Source: Acidimicrobiia bacterium (lineage in GTDB: Bacteria; Actinomycetota; Acidimicrobiia; Spongiisociales; UBA5794). Taken from it: DNA of 38,195 bases. How positions within the stretch are numbered: position 1 is the first letter of the stretch; each line of letters begins with the position of its first letter. The notes under the pieces were generated by a model. It worked only from the letters and a program-made list of their open reading frames with translations, had not been told where the DNA came from and did no database searches. Location: contig JASJAX010000036.1 in NCBI GenBank assembly GCA_030066755.1, positions 1 through 38,195 of the forward strand, written 5' to 3'. The position numbers and the translations under genes are program-made. This document shows, one piece after another, positions 10,462 to 17,369 of this stretch.

Positions 10462-10941
10462 ATGGGGAAGAACCCGGATCGTCCATCGCCAGACCTGTTT
10501 CGACGGTTCGCTCGAGACGTCGAACGACCACTGCGATATGCGTTGGTCGCCGAGCTCGGCCCCGATCGAGGACGAGAGGCCGTACAGGATGCCCTGGTCT
10601 ATGCCTGGGAGCACTGGCAGCAGCTCGCGGCGGTGACCAATCGGCCGGGCTACCTCTATCGAATCGCCAAACGACGAGCGCTGCGGCACCGATTCCTGCC
10701 GGTGCGGGCGACCATCGAAACTCCCTACGTCGAGCGGTTCACGATCGAGCCGGGACTCGATGCCGCACTCGGCCGGCTCACCAGCCGGCAACGCGCCATC
10801 GTCTACCTCGTTGAAGGTCTCGGCATGACCCATCGAGAAGCCGCCGAGTTCCTTGGGATCTCGCGGTCGTCGATTCAGACCCATCTCGAACGGGGCTTGG
10901 GCACGCTGCGGACGGCATTGGGGGTGACGGATGTTGTCTGA
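10462..10941 (+). CDS. Sigma-70 family RNA polymerase sigma factor (ECF-like)
   Basis: Region 2-like DLFRRFARDVERPLRYALVAEL...AWEHW and region 4 LTSRQRAIVYLVEGLGMTHREAAEFLGISRSSIQTHLERGLGTL; start at ATG 10462 (MGKNPDRP). Confidence 0.85.
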   Translation: MGKNPDRPSPDLFRRFARDVERPLRYALVAELGPDRGREAVQDALVYAWEHWQQLAAVTNRPGYLYRIAKRRALRHRFLPVRATIETPYVERFTIEPGLDAALGRLTSRQRAIVYLVEGLGMTHREAAEFLGISRSSIQTHLERGLGTLRTALGVTDVV

Positions 10942-11812
10942 ACTCGGACGGCAGATTGCCGAGCACGTCGACACAACGGCGGCTCCCATCGACGTCGACT
11001 CGTTGATTCGAGGGCTGACGGCAGCCGCGCCACCGGGGCGGTCGCCTCGACCGGTCAGGGATCGGGCCCTCGCGTTCGCCGGTGCGCTCTCGGTAGCCGT
11101 GGTGACGATCGGCGGGGCGATTGCGCTCCTGTGGTGGGTCGGTCGGACCACACCTGGCCCGGTCGGCGGCACGGAGCCAGCGGACCCGGGGCTCACTGCC
11201 GATTCGTCGCTGTGGTGGCTCGTCGTGATCGCAGCCGCCGCCGTCGTGATCGCACTCGCCGAGGTCGCCAGGCGCAGCCGAACCACCCCACGTACCAAGG
11301 AGGACACCATGCAGACGCTGGAACGAGTCGACCCCGTGGTCGAGGAGCGAGATCAGCGGATCGCGACGCTCGAGCGACATCGACGACTGCTTGCCTGGCT
11401 GGCGGCAGTCGTTCTGCTCGCCGGCGCAGTTGTCGTCACTTGGCCCACGTCAGGGAGTTCGGAGCTCACCGAACGCCAGCAGACCATGGCGAACGTCATG
11501 GATGAGTATTGGCGGGCTGGGAATGAGGGCGACTTCGAAACGATGAGAGCCCTGTTCACGCCGAGCGCGTCGATCGAGGAAACCACGCTGGTCTTCGACG
11601 TCGACGGCTGGATCGGGAACCTGGAGTTCTGGCACTCATCCGGCACCGATGGAGTCGTCATCCCCGGGGACATACTGATCGGAGGGAAGTTCGTGGTGCA
11701 GCGAATCGTCGAGGAGTGGCCGACGGTCGCTCACGACGCCCTCGTCGTTGCTGAATTCGATCGGAATTCGAACCGAATCATGCGGCTCTCGATCTGGGCG
11801 GACGCTCCCTAG
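10931..11812 (+). CDS. Membrane protein with C-terminal SnoaL/NTF2-like domain, coupled to sigma factor
   Basis: Overlaps the sigma gene by 11 nt; three hydrophobic helices; EYWRAGNEGDFETMRALFTPSASIEE resembles SnoaL-like proteins. Confidence 0.7.
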   Translation: MLSELGRQIAEHVDTTAAPIDVDSLIRGLTAAAPPGRSPRPVRDRALAFAGALSVAVVTIGGAIALLWWVGRTTPGPVGGTEPADPGLTADSSLWWLVVIAAAAVVIALAEVARRSRTTPRTKEDTMQTLERVDPVVEERDQRIATLERHRRLLAWLAAVVLLAGAVVVTWPTSGSSELTERQQTMANVMDEYWRAGNEGDFETMRALFTPSASIEETTLVFDVDGWIGNLEFWHSSGTDGVVIPGDILIGGKFVVQRIVEEWPTVAHDALVVAEFDRNSNRIMRLSIWADAP

Positions 11813-11833
11813 CGTTTTGCAGCGGCCGTCGGA

Positions 11834-13396
11834 CTACTCCCACTCGATGGTGGCCGGCGGTTTGGATGAGATGTCGTAGGCGACCCGGTTGATCCCGGGA
11901 ACCTCGTTGATGACCCGAGACGAGATCCGCTCGAGCACGTCGTAGGGCAATCGAGCCCAGTCTGCGGTCATCGCATCCTCCGATGTGACGGCTCGGACGA
12001 TCAGCGGGTAGGCGTACGTGCGGCCGTCGCCCTGCACCCCAACGGAGCGGATCGCCGGGAGCACGCCGAACGTCTGCCAGAGGTCTCGATAGAGGCCGGC
12101 CCGGCGAACCTCTTCGAGCACGATGGCGTCCGCCTCACGAAGGATCTCGAGGCGTTCCCTGGTGATCTCACCGATGATGCGCACGGCAAGGCCGGGACCG
12201 GGGAATGGCTGTCGCCATACGATTTCCTCGGGGAGACCGAGTTCCTCACCAACGGCCCGGACTTCATCCTTGAACAGGTCCCGAAGGGGCTCGACGAGAT
12301 CGAACTGCATGTCCTCCGGGAGCCCCCCGACGTTGTGGTGGCTCTTGATCTTGGCGGCGTCCTTTGTGCCCGATTCGATGACATCCGGATACAGGGTTCC
12401 CTGCACCAGGAATCGGGCGTCGGGGATCTCGGCGGCTACCTCTTCGAAGACCCGAATGAACGTCTCGCCGATCGCCAGCCGCTTGTCCTCGGGGTCGGTG
12501 ACCCCGGCGAGACGGTCGAGGAACCGATCCTCCGCCTTCACGTGGATCAAGTTCATGTGGAAGTTCGACCGGAATGTCTCCTCGACCTGTTGGGCCTCAC
12601 CCTTGCGCAGGAGCCCGTGATCGACGAACACGCACACGAGCTGATCGCCTACAGCACGGTGGACCAATGCGGCGGCCACGGATGAGTCGACCCCGCCGGA
12701 GAGCCCGCAGATCACAGTGGCGTCGCCCACGGCGGTGCGCACCTCGTCGACGGCCTGCTCGATGATCCCGACGTGGGTCCACATGGGCCGGGCGTGGCAT
12801 GCCTCGTACAGGAAGTGTTTGAGCATCTCTTGCCCTCGAGGCGTGTGGGCGACCTCGGGGTGGAACTGCACGCCGTAGATGCCACGTTCACGGCTCTCCA
12901 TCGCCGCAACGGGCGAATCCGGTGTCGACGCGGTGACCGTGAACCCGTCCGGAGGCGCTGCCACCGCATCTCGATGGCTCATCCAGACGACTTGCTGCTC
13001 GGGGAGTTCATGGAAGATCAGCGACGAACCGGCCAGCTCGAGATCGGCACGACCGTATTCGGCGACGTCGTTGCGGCTCACGGTCCCGCCAAGTGTGTGG
13101 GCGATGACCTGGTGGCCGTAACAGATGCCGAGGACGGGGATCCCCAGGTCGAGGATCGCTGGGTCGATCTCGTACGCATCGTCGGCGTACACCGATGCCG
13201 GGCCGCCCGACAGGATGATGCCTGCGGGACGTCGCTCACGTACCTCGGCTGCAGTGATGTCTCGAGGCACGATTTCCGAGAAGACGTGCGCTTCGCGCAC
13301 CCGACGTGCGATCAACTGGGCGTATTGGGCTCCGAAGTCGAGGACGAGGACGCGGTCGAAATCCCCGACGGAGGCGTGACCTACCGCCGCCATCAA
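11834..13396 (-). CDS. guaA: GMP synthase (glutamine-hydrolysing)
   Basis: [58 protein letters not shown]-terminal KPPATIEWE. Confidence 0.98.
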   Translation of the reverse strand: MMAAVGHASVGDFDRVLVLDFGAQYAQLIARRVREAHVFSEIVPRDITAAEVRERRPAGIILSGGPASVYADDAYEIDPAILDLGIPVLGICYGHQVIAHTLGGTVSRNDVAEYGRADLELAGSSLIFHELPEQQVVWMSHRDAVAAPPDGFTVTASTPDSPVAAMESRERGIYGVQFHPEVAHTPRGQEMLKHFLYEACHARPMWTHVGIIEQAVDEVRTAVGDATVICGLSGGVDSSVAAALVHRAVGDQLVCVFVDHGLLRKGEAQQVEETFRSNFHMNLIHVKAEDRFLDRLAGVTDPEDKRLAIGETFIRVFEEVAAEIPDARFLVQGTLYPDVIESGTKDAAKIKSHHNVGGLPEDMQFDLVEPLRDLFKDEVRAVGEELGLPEEIVWRQPFPGPGLAVRIIGEITRERLEILREADAIVLEEVRRAGLYRDLWQTFGVLPAIRSVGVQGDGRTYAYPLIVRAVTSEDAMTADWARLPYDVLERISSRVINEVPGINRVAYDISSKPPATIEWE

Positions 13397-14550
13397 CCCA
13401 TCCCGACCGACTGCGACTGCTGGAGCCGCTTGCCTTCGGTCTGCAGAGCCGGGGCGACCATCACTTCCGCCTTCTGGAACTCCTTGACGCTGGCGTGACC
13501 GGTGGTCGACATCGAGACACGGAGCGCCCCGAACAGGTTGCGCCGCCCGTCGTTCTCGTGAGCCGGCCCGAGGAGGATCTCGCGGATCGTGCCGAGTCGA
13601 CCGGTCTGGACCCTGGTGCCCCGTGGCAGGGTCGGATGGAACGTCGCCATCCCCCAGTGGTACCCCTGGGCCGGTGCTTCCTCGGCTGCCGTGATCGGCG
13701 ATCCCAACATGACGGCGTCGGCGCCACAGGCAATGGCCTTTGCTACGTCACCGCCGGTGCGCATCCCGCCGTCGGCGATGACGTGGACGTACCGGCCGGT
13801 CTCCTCGAGGTAACGCGTCCGGGCACCGGCGGCATCGGCAATTGCCGTGGCCTGCGGCACACCGATGCCGAGGACGCCTCGCGACGTGCAAGCGGCCCCG
13901 GGACCGACCCCGACGAGGACACCGGCAGCCCCGGTTCGCATCAGATGCAAAGCGCCCGAGTAGGAGGCGCAGCCCCCCACGATGACCGGGACGTCCATGG
14001 CGGCGATGAACTTGAAGAGGTCGAGCGGCTCCGTGCGCTCGGAGACATGCTCGGCGGACACAACCGTGCCCTGGATCACCAGGATGTCGAGGCCGCCGGC
14101 AAGGGCAAACGGATGCAGCTCCTCGACGTGCTGCGGCGTCAGGCTTGCTGCGGCCAGCACTCCCCCCGCCTTGATCTCGGCGACCCGTTGCGTGATGAGC
14201 TCCGGCTTGACGGGCTCCTGGTAGACCTTCTGGATCGTGCGGGTTGCCTCGTCGACCGGCGCCGCGGCGATCTCCGCGTAGATCGGCTTCGGGTCGGCGT
14301 ACCGAGTCCAGAGCCCTTCGAGGTTGAGCACCGCTTGACCGCCGAGCTTGCCGATCTCGATCGCCGTTGCCGGGCTGACGGCGGAGTCCATGGCGGACGC
14401 CATCATCGGCAGGTCGAACGTGAACGCGTCGATCTCCCATGAGAGGTCGACGAGCTCAGGGTCTCGCGTCCGCCGGGACGGAACGATGGCGATGTCGTCG
14501 AACCCCCACGCGCGACGACCTGACTTGGCGATCCCGATCTCGATCTCCAC
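13393..14550 (-). CDS. guaB3: GuaB3-family IMP dehydrogenase-related protein
   Basis: [43 protein letters not shown] is a GuaB3 N-terminus; GTG start at 14550 preferred over the track start at 14760. Confidence 0.93.
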   Translation of the reverse strand: MEIEIGIAKSGRRAWGFDDIAIVPSRRTRDPELVDLSWEIDAFTFDLPMMASAMDSAVSPATAIEIGKLGGQAVLNLEGLWTRYADPKPIYAEIAAAPVDEATRTIQKVYQEPVKPELITQRVAEIKAGGVLAAASLTPQHVEELHPFALAGGLDILVIQGTVVSAEHVSERTEPLDLFKFIAAMDVPVIVGGCASYSGALHLMRTGAAGVLVGVGPGAACTSRGVLGIGVPQATAIADAAGARTRYLEETGRYVHVIADGGMRTGGDVAKAIACGADAVMLGSPITAAEEAPAQGYHWGMATFHPTLPRGTRVQTGRLGTIREILLGPAHENDGRRNLFGALRVSMSTTGHASVKEFQKAEVMVAPALQTEGKRLQQSQSVGMG

Positions 14551-14605
14551 GACCCACGACCCCTTCAACAGCGTTTGGCACCAGCGAAGGCGAAGAGTAC
14601 CAGGG

Positions 14606-14670
14606 CCTCGGTTCGGGTCGAGACCCGAACCGAGGAGTACAAAGTACCGAGTACCGAGTACCGAGAGCCC
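14606..14670 (+). repeat. Hairpin plus heptad element C
   Basis: CCTCGGTTCGGGTC-GA-GACCCGAACCGAGG (14606-14635), then AGTACAA AGTACCG AGTACCG AGTACCG AGAGCCC. Confidence 0.9.
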
Positions 14671-14701
14671 AATGCCACGGGTCGTCCTAGCCTGACAAAT
14701 C

Positions 14702-15895
14702 ATGCTTGCCGGCCGGGTGCTCTTCGTCTTGTCGCTCTTCGCCCTCGTCGGGGCGATCAATGCGTTGCGGGCGGCGAACGCCGACCGGCATCCGGCGCTG
14801 CGGCCATGGTGGTTTCCGGCCTTGCTGGCGGCGGAGGCAGTGCCCCTGCGGGTGACGATTCATGCAATCGTCGGCGCCCTCCTGATCTGGGCCGGTGCGC
14901 TCGAACACCGGATTGGGCGGATCGGACTCTGGCTCACCGTCGCGACGTGGGTCGGCTACGTCGTCATCCAATGGCGAGCGGCCCGAACGAAACACGTCGT
15001 CGCCGAGGCGTTGCGCAAGGCCGGCATCGACCCCGATGGGTTCGCCCACATCGAGTGGCGGCGCGTGTTCGCCGCGTACCCGTACCGGCTTCCACGTGAC
15101 ATCGAACGGATCGAGGACATCGAGTACGCCGACGGGGTCGCCGTGGACGTCTATCGCCGCCGTGACCTCGGACCGGGACCGCATCCTGCGCTGCTGCAGA
15201 TCCACGGTGGATCCTGGCGGGGTGGCAACCGCCGCCAGCAGGCGCGGCCATTGCTCCACCGAATGGCGCGTGCTGGATGGGTCTGTGTCGCTGCGTCGTA
15301 TCCCCTGGTCCCTGAGGCCGTCTTCCCCGACCAACTCGTGGGTCTCAAGCGAGCTGTGGCATGGATGCGGTCAGACGGCCGTCGGTACGGCATCGACCCG
15401 GGCTTCATCGCCGTGACCGGCGGATCCGCCGGCGGCCATCTGGCGGCGCTGCTGGCGCTGACGGCGAACCGACTCGAGTATCAACCCGGCTTCGAGGATT
15501 CAGACACGTCGATCCAGGCTGCCGTTCCGATCTACGGCATCTACGACTTCTTGAACCGCAACCAGACCCGCGACGAATGGCCGATCATCCCCCGAGGTGT
15601 CATGCGCGCGTCCCGGCGTGACGCGGAGCAGCGATACCGAGAAGCGTCGCCACTCGACCAGGCCCACGCAGGGGCGCCGCCGTTCTTCGTCATCCACGGC
15701 GCTGCAGACGCGGTCGTGCCGACGGCGGAAGCCGAACAGTTCGTCGATGCGCTCCGCTCGAATTCGGACTCACCCGTGGTGTACGCCGAAATCCCCGGTG
15801 CCAACCACGCCTTCGACGTCCTCGACTCCCTGAGAACCCACTACGTCATCAGCGGAATCCAGCGGTTCCTGGAAGACGTCGTCGGTCGTCAGTAG
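14702..15895 (+). CDS. Alpha/beta hydrolase (carboxylesterase/lipase type) with N-terminal TM segments
   Basis: LLQIHGGSWRGGNRRQQARPLLHRMA (HGG oxyanion), VTGGSAGGHLAALLAL (GxSxG), FFVIHGAADAVVP, PGANHAFD. Confidence 0.9.
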   Translation: MLAGRVLFVLSLFALVGAINALRAANADRHPALRPWWFPALLAAEAVPLRVTIHAIVGALLIWAGALEHRIGRIGLWLTVATWVGYVVIQWRAARTKHVVAEALRKAGIDPDGFAHIEWRRVFAAYPYRLPRDIERIEDIEYADGVAVDVYRRRDLGPGPHPALLQIHGGSWRGGNRRQQARPLLHRMARAGWVCVAASYPLVPEAVFPDQLVGLKRAVAWMRSDGRRYGIDPGFIAVTGGSAGGHLAALLALTANRLEYQPGFEDSDTSIQAAVPIYGIYDFLNRNQTRDEWPIIPRGVMRASRRDAEQRYREASPLDQAHAGAPPFFVIHGAADAVVPTAEAEQFVDALRSNSDSPVVYAEIPGANHAFDVLDSLRTHYVISGIQRFLEDVVGRQ

Positions 15896-15905
15896 TCAGT
15901 CGTCA
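15878..15905 (+). repeat. Heptad array D1
   Basis: GTCGTCG GTCGTCA GTAGTCA GTCGTCA; includes the stop codon of the upstream hydrolase (15893-15895). Confidence 0.75.
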
Positions 15906-15925
15906 GGCAAGACCACCCAGTCTCT

Positions 15926-15977
15926 GTACTCAGTACTCCGTACTCGGTACTCAGTACTCCGGCGACTCCGTCGCCGG
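15926..15977 (-). repeat. Hairpin plus heptad element D2
   Basis: Minus strand: CCGGCGAC-GGA-GTCGCCGG (15977-15959), then AGTACTG AGTACCG AGTACGG AGTACTG AGTACAG. Confidence 0.88.
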
Positions 15978-16967
15978 CTACAGCTTGTTCAGGCCGATGG
16001 CGGTGCGGACTTCTCGCATGTAGTGCTCGGCTTGGGCTTCGGCACGCTCCGCCCCGTCGGCGAGGACCTTCACGATGTCCCCGTCGTCGAGCTCGTTGTA
16101 GCGCTCACGGATCGGCGTGAGTAGGTCGACCAGCGCGTCGGCAACGGCGAGTTTGAAGGTGCCGTACCCGCTATCGCCGAACTCGGCAACGAGATCGTCG
16201 ATCGACCGTCCGGTGGCGGCGGACATGATCTCGAGCAGATTGGAGATCCCGGCCTTGTGCTCGGGGTCGTAGCGCACGGTCGGCTCGGAGTCGGTCATGG
16301 CCGATTTGATGCGCTTCACGACCACATCCGGCGGATCGACGATGCCCACGCGGCTCCGCACGTTCTCGTCGGACTTGGACATCTTGGAGGTCGGGTCAGC
16401 GAGCGACATCACTCGCGCCGCCGTCTCCGGGATGAGCGGTTCCGGGATCGGGAAGATGTCGCCGTACCGGTTGTTGAAGCGCTCGGCGAGATCGCGGGTC
16501 ATCTCGAGGTGCTGCTTCTGATCGTCGCCGACCGGAACCAGATTGGCGCGATGGATCAGGATGTCCGCAGCCATGAGGACCGGATACGAGAACAAGCCGA
16601 GGTTGGCGGCATGGCCTTGCGCCAACCGGTCCTTGTACTGCGTCATCCGATTGAGCACGCCCATGGGGGTCATCACTCCGAGGAGCCACGACAGCTCGGC
16701 ATGCTGCGGCACGTAGCTCTGTGCATAGACCAGCGCCCGCTCGGGGTCGATGCCCGTAGCGAGCAGCACCTTGGCCCCGGCGATGCGGTTGCGCCTCAGG
16801 TCATCGGGATCCTGGGGCAAGGTGATGGCGTGCTGATCGACGATGCAGTAGATCGTGTCGTACTCGTCCTGGAGACGTACCCAGTTGCGGAAGGCACCGA
16901 GGTAGGTACCGATGTGCATCTCCCCGGTGGGTTGCACTCCCGAGAAGACCCGTTGCTTCGTGCTCAA
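15978..16967 (-). CDS. trpS: Tryptophanyl-tRNA synthetase
   Basis: RVFSGVQPTGEMHIGTYLGAFRNWV; DPTSKMSKSDENVRSRVGIVD (KMSKS). Confidence 0.98.
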   Translation of the reverse strand: MSTKQRVFSGVQPTGEMHIGTYLGAFRNWVRLQDEYDTIYCIVDQHAITLPQDPDDLRRNRIAGAKVLLATGIDPERALVYAQSYVPQHAELSWLLGVMTPMGVLNRMTQYKDRLAQGHAANLGLFSYPVLMAADILIHRANLVPVGDDQKQHLEMTRDLAERFNNRYGDIFPIPEPLIPETAARVMSLADPTSKMSKSDENVRSRVGIVDPPDVVVKRIKSAMTDSEPTVRYDPEHKAGISNLLEIMSAATGRSIDDLVAEFGDSGYGTFKLAVADALVDLLTPIRERYNELDDGDIVKVLADGAERAEAQAEHYMREVRTAIGLNKL

Positions 16968-17026
16968 TGCTCCGTCCCTGTGTTCGATCGTGGTGTTCGT
17001 TGCTCAGATCTTGCGGTCACTCCGGA

Positions 17027-17064
17027 CACAAGAAACCGCCGGGGCTGCGAGGAGCCACCGGCGG
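17027..17064 (-). terminator. Intrinsic terminator (3:4 hairpin) of the trpS attenuator
   Basis: Minus strand CCGCCGG-T-GGCT-CCTCGC-AGCC-CCGGCGG followed by TTTCTTGTG. Confidence 0.8.
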
Positions 17065-17086
17065 CGTCACCGCGCGCGAGGTGGCC

Positions 17087-17125
17087 TCAGTTCGGCCAAA
17101 CCCAGCGATCGGTGCGTGCGTTCAT
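17087..17125 (-). CDS. trpS leader peptide MNARTDRWVWPN*
   Basis: ATG AAC GCA CGC ACC GAT CGC TGG GTT TGG CCG AAC TGA on minus strand; two Trp codons; followed by competing hairpins and a terminator. Confidence 0.85.
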   Translation of the reverse strand: MNARTDRWVWPN

Positions 17126-17131
17126 GGGGCG

Positions 17132-17160
17132 AGGTTACCGAGCCACCTGATCAGTGGCAA
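17132..17160 (-). promoter_or_regulatory. Candidate promoter for the trpS leader
   Basis: Minus strand TTGCCA (17160-17155) - 17 nt - TAACCT (17137-17132), 6 nt before the leader ATG. Confidence 0.5.
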
Positions 17161-17179
17161 CGCCGCACACCCCGAGAGA

Positions 17180-17208
17180 TTGACGGCCACCGACGCCCCC
17201 GGCATACT
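17180..17208 (+). promoter_or_regulatory. Candidate promoter for the cimA leader
   Basis: TTGACG (17180-17185) - 17 nt - CATACT (17203-17208), 7 nt before the leader ATG at 17216. Confidence 0.5.
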
Positions 17209-17215
17209 GCCCGCC

Positions 17216-17254
17216 ATGGTGAGTATCGCCGGCAACGGCATCGAGATTACGTAG
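17216..17254 (+). CDS. Candidate cimA leader peptide MVSIAGNGIEIT*
   Basis: ATG GTG AGT ATC GCC GGC AAC GGC ATC GAG ATT ACG TAG; three Ile codons and one Val in 12; precedes an isoleucine-pathway gene and a hairpin with a T-rich tail. Confidence 0.65.
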   Translation: MVSIAGNGIEIT

Positions 17255-17288
17255 GCGTACATGCCGCTCGAGCGGCGTGTACGCCGCT
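17254..17288 (+). promoter_or_regulatory. Alternative hairpins in the cimA leader
   Basis: 17254-17268 pairs with 17271-17285 (15 bp, one G-T wobble); 17271-17277 (AGCGGCG) can instead pair with 17282-17288 (CGCCGCT). Confidence 0.6.
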
Positions 17289-17291
17289 GCG

Positions 17292-17316
17292 ACCCTCCGG
17301 AGACGGAGGGTTTCTC
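17292..17316 (+). terminator. Candidate intrinsic terminator upstream of cimA
   Basis: ACCCTCCG-GAGA-CGGAGGGT followed by TTCTC. Confidence 0.65.
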
Positions 17317-17333
17317 ATTGCTCAGGACCACCC

Positions 17334-17368
17334 AGCCGCCAGCCGATACCACGTAGCCAGGAGCCAGC
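17334..17368 (+). repeat. Degenerate heptad array H abutting the cimA start codon
   Basis: AGCCGCC AGCCGAT ACCACGT AGCCAGG AGCCAGC, then C ATG (17370). Confidence 0.6.
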
Positions 17369-17369
17369 C

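Noticed and set aside
14551-14760. N-terminal extension of GuaB3 in the ORF track
   Set aside because: Would cover hairpin-heptad element C; conserved GuaB3 sequence begins at [11 protein letters not shown], so GTG 14550 is preferred.
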